DNA of 64,000 nt from Acholoe squamosa (Eukaryota > Annelida > Polychaeta > Phyllodocida > Polynoidae). Position numbers and translations under genes: made by a program. Of the stretch, positions 10,025 to 19,800 are shown in pieces; the first letter of the stretch is position 1; each line of letters begins with the position of its first letter. The notes under the pieces are model-generated. The model had not been told where the DNA came from. It searched no databases and was given only the letters and a program-made list of their open reading frames with translations. The stretch lies in NCBI GenBank assembly GCA_949317995.1, contig OX439037.1, positions 19,890,324-19,954,323 of the forward strand, read 5' to 3'.

Positions 10025-12973
10025 ATGGCTGAGGAATCGGTAGCTGCAGCCAAGCTATCCGGTGACCCGGATAAGCTGACTCCGTCCGCAGAAGCTTTTC
10101 CGGAAGCTTTGTCTCCTGTTACACAGGAAGAGAGCGAGATGATGGACGTGGAGGAATCCACGGATCGCTCGTTCGAGGAGAAACTGGCTTCATTTTCACT
10201 AAATGAGCCAGAGAAGATGTTATCTCCACTCCCACCAGAGGGATCCGGAGCGACTGCGAGTGCCGAACCCGCAGCGACAGAGTCCGAGACCACACAAGTC
10301 GACGGCGCGGAGGACCAGTGGAAGCCAGCAGTGGCTGACCCGTTCCCAGTAGAGTACGATGGTCGCTACCTGTATGTCCACCCGGAACTGCAGGCACAAG
10401 TGACCTACGCGGACGGGACACCAGTCAGGTTGGACCCGAAGGTTAGGATAGCTGTTGAGGGCGTTATGGTTCCCGACCAGCTGACCAGAATGCCTCCCGA
10501 GTGGCTTCGAGACTGGCCGTGGTTCCAACGGGGACTTATGGTAGACGCTGCCTTCCGCGAGACAGTGTATGAAGCCAACCGAGCCTTCGAGCTCGGAACG
10601 TACCCTAAGCCTGACAAGTCCCTGTGGAACGTCAAGGCTACGAACATCAACTGGGTAGGCTGCGTCTCGGATTCCGAGGGGCAGACTTACCCACGCCCTT
10701 GTGCTAACCGGCCCCAGTACCGGACCACTAAGGAGTATCGGGAGGCCGCTGCTAACTTCGAGCAGTGGGATGAAGGTGTTTATATTACCGAGCAGGAATT
10801 AGTGGACGTCCAGAACACGTCACTAATCGGTTTGGACCGAGGCGCAGCCCTTTGGACGGTTATCGTCCGTCGAATGACTGCCGAACGGGAGGCTCAGGAA
10901 GAGGCTAAGAGGGCCGCGGAAGTACCCGCACCTCCTATCCCCGACCTGAAACTTGCCGCCAGGAGTTCAGCCAGTGCTACACCAGCCACCGGCAGTACTA
11001 CCACACAGGAAGAAGCCTCGACCTCCAGCGCATCCGGAACCCAGGAACCGGAGGAAGACTGGAAGGTCAGCAAAAACCGAAGGTCCGCTGCTCGGAAGCT
11101 TAAGAATCTCCCGGATTCTGCTAGAGCCGAGCCGAAACCCAGCACTTCAGCCACTGGTAGTTCTGCCATGGAGGTTGAATCGTCTGACGAGGAGTCTGTG
11201 CACGAGTCCTCGGTTGAGTATGATGAGAAGGCCACTCCATCAACTCAAACCGAGGCCGAACGCTGGGCTAACGCCAAGTCCGGATTCAAATCCCGGATTC
11301 CGACGTGCTTCTCCGACTGTGCGTATGGAGTAAAGAAGGACGGCTCTACCCTCTATGCCTGCCCGGACTCAGTCAATAAAAATGATGAGTCAGACGATGA
11401 AGATTGGATGCGTCTTTCGGACGAGGATCCCAATCCGAGCAAAGCCTATCGAAAGATGTGGCTTATGCTAAACCACACCGAAGGGTATTATACTTATACC
11501 CAGAGGAGGAAGCTGCGTTGGGCTTTAGAGAAGTGGTACGGTGACGACCAAAAGTCCTGTCCCTTCTCTATCTGCCAGGATGCGAGTGATGTCATGATCC
11601 GGACATGGAGTACTCCAGCCCGGTTTCAACGGCATCTGGTAGAGGCCCACTTCCACCATCACCCGGTTTACATTTGTGATCCGAGTTATGGTAAGAAGGG
11701 CAAGAAGTGTACTACGAAGGTGCAATACAACCGACGTAGTGATCTGGCTAGACACCAGAAGAAATGCCACGCAGAAGGTTTGGACGGGGCACGGAAGCGC
11801 ATCATGGAGCTTCATCAGGAACTCATGAAAGAGTTCGACAGTCTGAGCGAGGATGCTTGGTCTAAGATCCGACCGGGGGACCAAGTCCTCTGCGAAGTTC
11901 CGAAGACCAAGGATTCGAAACTCCGAGCAAAGATAGTCCTGACTCCTGGAAAGGGTAAACTGGACATGCACGAGTCTCTCTGGCAGAAATGCGAGGAATC
12001 CGGAAAGGATGCAAAGAGAGCTCGTGAAAGGAGCAGGAGAGATCAGAACCGTGGCGGCAACGGTAATGGTCAGGGCACCACCAAATCGAAAGTCAGAGCA
12101 GAGGACCGTTCCAGGTCCCCTCTGGCTAGGCACCCCGCAGAGCAGGCTCAGGGCACTCCGGTGTTCAAGAAGCCCGAACCTGCCGGATACGCTGGAGCCG
12201 TATCTAAGCCTGGGAAAGTTAGTTCTCGAAACTTTCCGTCCTTAAACCAGGGACCTGGACCTGAGAGCCAGACCTTGGTGGTAGGAAAGGATGGTCGCCT
12301 TATGCCAAAGAAGACCACCGCATCTGCTGCCGCCGGATCTGCATCCGCTCCAGCCGCCCCACCAGTTACCTTTACCCAGGAGCAGTTGAATATGTACCTG
12401 CAAATGGGGTTGAAACAAAACGCACCACCTGCCTACTGTGTACCAACGGCAGGTGTGTCCGGGAGCCCTAAACCCGGAAGTGGTCCACAGGCCGCCTCGA
12501 CTCCTCCCAAGGCTGTCGCTGCACCTGCGAAACCAAAAGATGCTATTACCATTAAAACCGGTAATGCAGAAGTTTGGTTTGAGAAATCTCGCCAGGGAGA
12601 GGCAGATGTCCAGAAGGCCATCTACACTCACTGGGAGAAGTGTGTTCGCGAAAAGGCGACCGAGTTCCATCAGGGTCTCCTAAACGACACCCTATTGTGT
12701 ATGAAGGAGGTCGCGGATGCTGAAAAGCAACGCCTCGAGACCCTCATCCGGAGCGATGTGAAGGCCCAGGAGGAGGCTGCCGCAGCTGCCCAAGAAAAGG
12801 CAGCTATGGATGTACACGTGCTGGAGAAACGTGTAAAAGAGGAGATAACTCGGAACACCAACCTGAACACTAAGTTCATGAGGGTGTTCGGAGTCGACTT
12901 GGACGAGTGGGACGGCACTCCCGAGTCGGCTCTAGCTCTTCTTAAGAAGAAGCATGCTAAGAAATCCGTTTAA
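10025..12973 (+). CDS. ORF3 of Element 1: 982-aa zinc-finger accessory protein of unknown function
   Basis: Start at ATG 10025 (G at -3 and G at +4, good initiation context); an upstream GTG in frame is unlikely to serve. Layout: acidic, Ser/Glu-rich N-terminus (about 1-95); a folded-looking, Trp/Tyr-containing region (about 100-290); Ser/Thr/Pro linkers; two C2H2-type fingers, C512-C517-H537-H542 and C551-C562-H577-H582, with unusual spacing; a basic Arg/Lys patch (about 670-700); Ala/Pro linker; and a C-terminal charged coiled coil (about 860-950). No signal peptide, no transmembrane segment and no fusion motif, so it is not an envelope. Codon use is visibly more GC-rich than gag and pol. 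I do not recognise the family. Nucleic-acid binding is a reasonable inference from fingers plus basic patch. The frame is uninterrupted over 2.9 kb, which implies selection before the recent insertion. Confidence 0.85.
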   Translation: MAEESVAAAKLSGDPDKLTPSAEAFPEALSPVTQEESEMMDVEESTDRSFEEKLASFSLNEPEKMLSPLPPEGSGATASAEPAATESETTQVDGAEDQWKPAVADPFPVEYDGRYLYVHPELQAQVTYADGTPVRLDPKVRIAVEGVMVPDQLTRMPPEWLRDWPWFQRGLMVDAAFRETVYEANRAFELGTYPKPDKSLWNVKATNINWVGCVSDSEGQTYPRPCANRPQYRTTKEYREAAANFEQWDEGVYITEQELVDVQNTSLIGLDRGAALWTVIVRRMTAEREAQEEAKRAAEVPAPPIPDLKLAARSSASATPATGSTTTQEEASTSSASGTQEPEEDWKVSKNRRSAARKLKNLPDSARAEPKPSTSATGSSAMEVESSDEESVHESSVEYDEKATPSTQTEAERWANAKSGFKSRIPTCFSDCAYGVKKDGSTLYACPDSVNKNDESDDEDWMRLSDEDPNPSKAYRKMWLMLNHTEGYYTYTQRRKLRWALEKWYGDDQKSCPFSICQDASDVMIRTWSTPARFQRHLVEAHFHHHPVYICDPSYGKKGKKCTTKVQYNRRSDLARHQKKCHAEGLDGARKRIMELHQELMKEFDSLSEDAWSKIRPGDQVLCEVPKTKDSKLRAKIVLTPGKGKLDMHESLWQKCEESGKDAKRARERSRRDQNRGGNGNGQGTTKSKVRAEDRSRSPLARHPAEQAQGTPVFKKPEPAGYAGAVSKPGKVSSRNFPSLNQGPGPESQTLVVGKDGRLMPKKTTASAAAGSASAPAAPPVTFTQEQLNMYLQMGLKQNAPPAYCVPTAGVSGSPKPGSGPQAASTPPKAVAAPAKPKDAITIKTGNAEVWFEKSRQGEADVQKAIYTHWEKCVREKATEFHQGLLNDTLLCMKEVADAEKQRLETLIRSDVKAQEEAAAAAQEKAAMDVHVLEKRVKEEITRNTNLNTKFMRVFGVDLDEWDGTPESALALLKKKHAKKSV

Positions 12974-14481
12974 GCATGCTACGGGTTATTGCTCCCATAA
13001 TTCTTTTCTTTTCCCCATAACCAGATATAGCCTTTGCAGAACCTGCAAGTCTGCGAATGTTTTTCTCACTAGTGTATGAACACCTATGGCATGTGTTCCG
13101 GGTCCCTCTTATGACCAGTCTATTGTATAATTCAGGCTGTATAAACCTTATTGCAACCTGAATAGTCTATTCGGATTTATAACTTCTTCCATGAACAATC
13201 CGATAGTAGACTTGCTGCTGTGAAGTGTATCCGGATGCCAGTTCCAGACTCCTGCTGTTACCCGTGCTAACCACTTACTAGGATGGACTTTACGATTTAC
13301 CTCTACAACTCATCTATACTCCCGAATGGACTTATACCAACTACTACTATTACTTCCGGATCAACCTATACTGGACTATTCTCTACTTATGTCAACTAAA
13401 CTTAAATAAGGATTACGTTTTCTACATAGTTGACACATCCGGACTATTATTCTACATTCTACGCCATTCGGATTTACTTATAAACTTTAGCACTACTAGA
13501 GGATTGTGGGTAGCTGCCCCAAATTCATCTACCGTGTTCACTCTATATATGGAAACCATAAACTTTAGCACGTCCATCCCGTGGTTAGCTGACCACACCT
13601 ACCTACTAGTACCCGGAGGATTACAGCAGAAGACTCCAGCAGCACCTATAATTTCTGTATATTGTATATAATGTCATATTTCTATTTTTCTATAATAATA
13701 TATGTATGTGCATATTCACTAGATATTTCTTGATACGGATCTCTGATTATTATTAATATTCATATTATAAGAATCCGTTAAAGTTCACCAGAATACACAC
13801 ATTATTGTCCTGCGAGGCAAACTGTATAATAAGTATATTGATCTGGTGCTATAAAGGTTATTAGGTACACGGTGATAATATATTATTATTATATTCATTA
13901 CTACACCGTGATTTTTTTTTCTTTTCTTTTCAAGTGTATGGTATAAATGGTCCTATTCGTACTACTCACGTAATCCTTAACGGATTCGTATGTTAATAAT
14001 ATACGACATGTCATTATATAGTGAAGTTACTATAACAGTCTTCTTCAAGACTATATGTATTTAAATGTGGTATTAATAACTACAAACACACATACGGATG
14101 TTATTATGTGATTTATTTGTCATCGGCGGTTCCGTTACATATAACCGTCATTATCACATGTATACGATTCATATTACTTGTCTTATTGATTATACCGTAG
14201 ATATAATATGATATTATATGGTATAGTAATTTAACTGACAGTTCCGTTTCACATAACTGTCCCTTATTCAAGTAATTCGTATAATACTTTGACATCCTAA
14301 TTGTTATTTGTAACTACATTCACTATCGAATATATATATATGACATTCGTTTCATACTCAATTTGGTGTTAATGTTATACCTATGGTTGTACCTCTATTA
14401 CTAAAGGTTTAGACATATAGAAATGTTATCCTAGTAATATTATTATAACTATAACACCCTCCTAAATGTCTGGGGGAGTGG
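12974..14481 (+). other. AU-rich 3' non-coding region of Element 1
   Basis: About 1.5 kb without a plausible gene, strongly A/T-rich beyond 13640. It holds several inverted repeats: CACGGTG/CACCGTG (13868-13874 with 13904-13910), and the paired hairpins at 14125-14149 and 14237-14261. The word ATAAACTTTAGCAC occurs twice (near 13480 and 13558). It ends in the purine run TGGGGGAGTGG (about 14471-14481), the likely polypurine primer for plus-strand synthesis directly before the 3' LTR. Confidence 0.6.
14125..14261 (+). ncRNA. Twin covarying hairpins in Element 1 3' region
   Basis: Hairpin A pairs GGCGGTT (14125-14131) with AACCGTC (14143-14149). Hairpin B pairs GACAGTT (14237-14243) with AACTGTC (14255-14261). 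Both have 7-bp stems and 11-nt loops of near-identical sequence (CCGTTACATAT, CCGTTTCACAT), while the stem bases differ in a compensatory way. That pattern suggests a structured RNA signal; packaging, export or localisation are possible roles but not shown. Confidence 0.5.
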
Positions 14482-14858
14482 TGTAGAGGTACACGTTATT
14501 AAACCATAGGAGTTGGGTACCGTCTGACGTGGCGGGTGAGTCGAGTCGTCGGACGTTCCTCAGGTTCCGGATAGGTGGCAGCACTGATCCGGGTCTGTGG
14601 GGACATCTGACGACAAACACCTGGGTCCGTATATAAAGCCCAGGGCTCAGCCGCTACGTCAGAGGCCCTTCTGGCCTCCACACCATGTAAACCATTATTT
14701 ATTGATATTAGCTGCCTCTCTGACATCATCCGGCAGCCGTGAGTGTACAATAAGAAATAAAACTAACCGTTGGCATACACTTGGAATACTGTCTTACTCT
14801 TTCTTTTTGAACCGTAAGACCCGAACCCCCCAGGTCCGTAAGGCCACAAACCCTTACA
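14482..14858 (+). repeat. Element 1 3' LTR
   Basis: 377 bp, same termini, TATA box and AATAAA as the 5' LTR, with two substitutions between the copies. It is followed by the CTTG target duplication (14859-14862). Confidence 0.95.
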
Positions 14859-14862
14859 CTTG

Positions 14863-15309
14863 AAACATTTTATGTATCTGTGTCATTTTTTTCCATGAAG
14901 AATAGATCACTAAGGTCTGTAAATACTATCAACAAATGGTAGTGAATTCTATTTCATTGTTAAATTTGAATATCAAAATAGACACGCACAATCCTGAATT
15001 CTTCAACTAGAGAGGTTAGACACCTTATGTGTGGGTCAGTGAAAATACCAAAAGATTGTATGCTAACCCACAGTCTATTATCTCAGTATCTTCATTGCAT
15101 GGATACAGATGGCAATGCCATGCACCTCCATGCCCTTGTCTTATGGACTGCATGGAGGTCCTCAGTCAAGTAGAAGTTCTGTAGATAGGAAAAAGTGCCT
15201 TAGTGTTGCAGGCCTGTGGGACTATGATATCTCCTGCCTTCTATTATAGCCCTGCCCTGATTGTACCATTAGTACATAGCTATTGACTGCTCTTGACCCT
15301 TGCATAATT
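14863..15309. other. Spacer between Element 1 and the first LINE
   Basis: No coding region or clear repeat structure seen. A short inverted word pair around CCATGCAGTCC/GGACTGCATGG-like sequence near 15110-15160 is the only structure noticed. Confidence 0.4.
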
Positions 15310-16877
15310 GTTTCACAGTATTACCTAGCACTCAGGTGAATGGACCAGAAATATGTGATGTGTCTTCATTACTGATTGAGAAGGTAATTCATGCACAAAT
15401 ACTTGATCATCTTCTAAGATATAACATTATAAGTAAAAATCAGTATGGTTTTATGCCAGGAAGATCCACTTCCAATGCAATATATCAATTGACTCATAGT
15501 CTTTTTGAAGGTTATAATGGGAGGGAGTGCTCGGCCGTAGTCTTCCTCGATCTGAGAAAGGCTTTTGATATGGTCGACCACTCACTACTACTAAGTGAGT
15601 TGAGTAATATCTGAATATCACCTAGGAGTATTGAATTGCTAAAGTCCTATTTGGTTGGCAGAACCCAATGTACAACTGCCAATTGTGTAACTTCCCAAGA
15701 TCTTTCTATTACATGCGGAGTACCCCAAGGCTCGGTCTTGGGACTACTATTATTTATTATTTATATCAATAAGGTTGTTTCTGTAATTGAGAAATGTAGT
15801 TTTTGTCTCTATGCTGATGATCTTGCAATTTATACCCATAGTAAAGATCCAAATGTTGTACTTGGTGATATTCAACATGATCTGAATAATGTTTATACCT
15901 GGTGCTGTATGTATAAACTTACTGTAAATGTAGATAAAACTCACCTATTATGGTGTGCACCAAGCCTGTTATATAATAGGATGCAGCTGAAGCATTGCTC
16001 AGTTAGTCTAGGTGGTGTATTTTTGAAAGTTGTCGACTCTTTCAATTATCTAGGAGTCCTTATAGATAAAGAACTGAATTTTAAGGAACATTTGGATAAG
16101 GTGAAAAATATTTTTCAATCAAAAATGTACCAATTGAGACGGATCCTTCAGTATATTGACACTGACCTTGCTGTAAAATTGTATAAACAAATGGTGCTAC
16201 CTGCTATTGAACATGCCAATTTTATACACGAATGTGGTCCTAACTCTGTGGTGAATAAACTGCAGACCATGCAGAATCATTGCCTGCGATTATGTTATCG
16301 GATTAGGGACCCTCGTGATATAACAGTACATGAATTACATGTAAGGTCGAGATGTAAGTTATTACAGGTAAGAAGGAATAAATGTCTCCTTGGCATTATG
16401 TTCGATGCCTCTAAGGACTCAGATAATGTATATGTTCCACCACGTGCACTCCGCGGCAATGTTAAAGTGCAACTAAATGTTAGCCGATCTCAGGCCTTGC
16501 ATATGATATGAGTCCACTTGTCAGAGGCAAGGTGCTTTGGGATAAACTGGATGCTGATGTTCAGAAATTGGAATCCAAAGAGCAATTTATGTTGAAAATT
16601 AGTTAGTAATTGAGTATTAGTATGTCATTGAATATAAGTATGTGTCTGTTGGGAGCCCACTCCGATATCAATGTATTTTATTATGAAGACTAATTGCTGG
16701 CATAACCTGGAATCACCTAGTAAGCGCCTATTGTATTCCCATATGCAATGCATTGTGAAATAATTTTTCCTTTGTGTATGGTTATAATTATTGTCATTTC
16801 CTGGCTGATCCTGAAAAGCTTCGTGTTGTATGATGTTATTTGGCCAATAAACTTGTTAAACTCAAACTCAAACTCAT
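15310..16877 (+). mobile_element. 5'-truncated APE-type LINE (non-LTR retrotransposon)
   Basis: Only the reverse-transcriptase part and 3' tail remain. The 3' end carries AATAAA followed by a short tandem repeat of AAACTC (about 16848-16877), the style of terminus seen in CR1/L2/jockey-type LINEs that end in simple repeats instead of poly(A). The 5' end falls inside the RT fingers, as expected for incomplete reverse transcription. No target duplication was identified. Confidence 0.8.
15320..16606 (+). pseudogene. LINE reverse transcriptase, broken
   Basis: RT motifs in order: IEKVIHAQI (fingers), QYGFMPGRST, FLDLRKAFD, GVPQGSVLG, LYADD (YADD at 15810-15821), then the thumb motif FNYLGVLID. 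One in-frame TGA (15612-15614) splits the frame between the FLDLRKAFD and GVPQGSVLG blocks, and a frameshift near 16505 separates the last ~33 codons, which end at a stop near 16606. Endonuclease and ORF1 are missing. The catalytic YADD is intact, so decay is limited, but the piece cannot be active. Confidence 0.85.
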
Positions 16878-19800
16878 TACGCATGTCAAGTGGAGTTGAC
16901 GAACCAAATATGAGAGCGTCAACCTGATTCGATGTGCCTTCATACATGTCATGTGGGAGACAAATTTTGACCTGTGCAGTATGCGTCAAAGTGATCAATG
17001 TTCTTCTCTCTGTGTAGCTAGAAACATGGTGGGCCTTAAATTCAGAACAAGATGTAATTAGTACTTCATCAGATGTAACTTGGATAATGATAATCAGAGG
17101 TAATCATATAGTTTAAATAGAAGGTCCTCCTGTTGGGTGTGTTGGTATTATAACGCACTTGCATAACTAATAAATCTAGATGCTCCTTAATTATTTCAGT
17201 GGTGATAAACAGACCAGGCCGTTTGTGATTGAATCATAAAGTAAATGTAATTTCAACAAAACGTCAATGGTTATTCCTTTAATGGAAGAAGTAAAGTATT
17301 CTTTTAATGGAAGAAGTAAGCAATTTCACAAACATCAATCAGATGGTACAGTTTCTTTTTGAGTGTGGAAAAAATACTGTAATGGACCTCAGACTCTCCC
17401 TCTCTCATATCCCTTTCCTTAAGAATAATTCACCTCGAAACACACCTCCAGTACTTTTGAATTTCTATAAATAATTTCTTGTTCCCTTCCCCTTTCAGAC
17501 TTTGCAATCATGTAAGCGTATCTGATTTCAATTTAAATGCATGGAGATACCACAGGTATAGGCAAGGTGGTTATAAATTGGCAGGAATGTGCAGAAACTA
17601 AAATTGAAGATATATGCATGACTAGTCTGCGCAATCCTAAACCTATGATGCAACTACATCCACAATCCTAAATGTACACCTAGTAGCCTTTCCCTGCTCC
17701 AGCTTGAATACAATACTAACACATTAAGTACTCCAAAATGCTCAAGGCCATCAACCGTTTGAGATGAATAAGAACTGCCAATCTTCATTGGCAATCGGAA
17801 ACCATCGTAATCTTTCATCCTGTTCAAAACCTTGAACAGGCTTACTTATCAAAGCCTGGGAAGCCACAGCCCTTTTTTGACATTTAATTTTTGTCTTACA
17901 CTCTCCCTGCCATGGCTGCCACGAAGCTCCTGTTATCAACAGCACTTCTTGCTGAAATATGTTACTCTGAAATGGAAATGTTGTGGTCGGCCACTGAAGA
18001 CATGCCCCTAATCACACGGGGGATCTGGAGTGCAAGTCTGGTTTGATTTGGTTACCCTCCTTTCTGTTATTTGATTTAATTTGAAAGGCAATTTTACCTG
18101 GCTTAACAGTATTTCTCAAGGCAAACCACCATGGCCAAGCCTCCTGTTGATGATACTCAGGAATAGAAGATGACACTGGCAGTAACTGTTAATGGGTTGT
18201 TATGCAGTACTAATGCAATGATTTAAACCATTGATGTGCTGGCAATTCTTAATCACTGCAAGTTAGTTACTAACCAGGTCCTGTCCATAGACAGAATTCT
18301 ACAACTAACAATATTTGATCACTGCTTTTGTCACAAATATCTCAGGCATCTGAAAGGGTAAGGTGTTTGTAAAGCTATATTGGTATGTGTCAGACTTGGT
18401 ATTCTTTAGGAAGCAAATTCAGGAAAATTTGAGAAAAATTGGAAACCAGAATGTGAATACAGGAATGCTTATAAGAAACCGTTATAAGCTCTATGTGACT
18501 AATGTCTTTCGGAAAATAAACTGGTGATAGTAGTGAATCATAAGAGATCATGTCTCATTCATAGCGCTTGTAAATCGGTAATCAACACAGGTTATGTGAA
18601 ATATACTCATGGCATTTTATCTACCTCCTTTCAAGTGTTGATTATGTGTTTTAAACCATGGACAATTTTTTGATACCTAGGCTATTTGCCAAGTAATCCT
18701 ATACCTACAACCAAGGTAACTTGAAACATAATTTACATCATTGCAGCTGTAAAGGGGCGCAGAGAAGGGTGTTTAATCACTAAAGTTCTGTTCACCAATC
18801 ATGTAATGGTCAACCAGAAAAGGTTGCTGAAGATCCTTATAAGAATACCCTTGATTCGTAATTACCCAGACGGTCAACTTATCACTGAGGAATGCAATTG
18901 ATTGGTTAACATTGTAGTTTTAGGCTTCACAATCAGCACAATTCTTTTATGATAGTCCAAATGGTACGCGATTCAGCCCACCATCCTCTTGATACTAGTA
19001 GCACCATTGATTTAGAATAGCCATAGGTACTCAAGCATTGTGGGACCTGTGTAATCAACATTGGCGCCCACAGCTTTATCCTCTGCAGTACAAATCTCCC
19101 TTTATAGTGCCAACTGATACCAAGGTATATATGGAAGGCAATGTTGTAGTTAGAATAATGAGGTGTTCCTTTCCTCTCTTATGATGTAAGCCAGACTTCT
19201 TAAAAGAACTTAATTACCCAATGCCTTTCTCCTTGCCATTTGATAACCAGGAGCAGCATATCACATATTTTGTTTCTTTATCCCTTGCTCACATTGGTTT
19301 GTAGATTAATCAGCTCACTACTTACCCGCTTAGTCCTTTCTCACTCATCTGATAAATGACATCATCAATCACTGACATGTTAACTCAGTCATCCACATCT
19401 CCCGATCAGGCCTGCCTAATCCTTTACCCACTCACCTGCTACAGAAGCTGCAACTCGCTCTTCACCATCCAGTACATAATTTGGTAGGATAATTCAAGAG
19501 AAAAATAATTACCACCAACAAAACATCAAGTCAGTTTGGAGAAGCTTCAGTAGCTCAAGTAAGTTCAAATAAGAAGATATATACTCAGCACTCACAAGTG
19601 TAATCTAGTGATATGATAACTGATACAAAGGTCATCGATGTTTTGTACAATAAAGCATCTTGCTCTGTATAAGAAAGTCTCACAGTGTCATGTTGTATAT
19701 ATCCTATGCCTTTAGATTAGCTTAATATATCACAGTTCTTCAGTCCATCGTTCCATGGCCTTTGTAAGTTAATTCGCTCCATCAGGCTTGGAAGTAGGAC

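Larger units (their letters stand above)
2020..14858 (+). mobile_element. Element 1: complete Ty3/gypsy-type LTR retrotransposon, 12.8 kb, with a third ORF
   Basis: The element is bounded by two 377-bp LTRs that start TGTAGAGG and end CCTTACA, and it is flanked by CTTG on both sides (2016-2019 and 14859-14862). Order: 5' LTR, primer-binding site, gag, pol (protease-RT-RNase H-integrase), a separate promoter-like block, ORF3, an AU-rich region, a short polypurine tract, 3' LTR. RT before integrase places it in Ty3/gypsy; there is no chromodomain, and the C-terminal GPF motif plus general form suggest an animal C-clade/Mag-like lineage, which is inference. The LTRs differ at only two positions (near 2092 and 2346 against their 3' equivalents), and all three long frames are open, so insertion is recent. 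A typical Ty3 element is 5-7 kb; the excess is the long gag, ORF3 and the 3' region. Confidence 0.95.

Noticed and set aside
10025..12973. ORF3 as an envelope gene
   Set aside because: No signal peptide, transmembrane helix, fusion segment or furin-type site; zinc fingers and coiled coil point to an intracellular protein.
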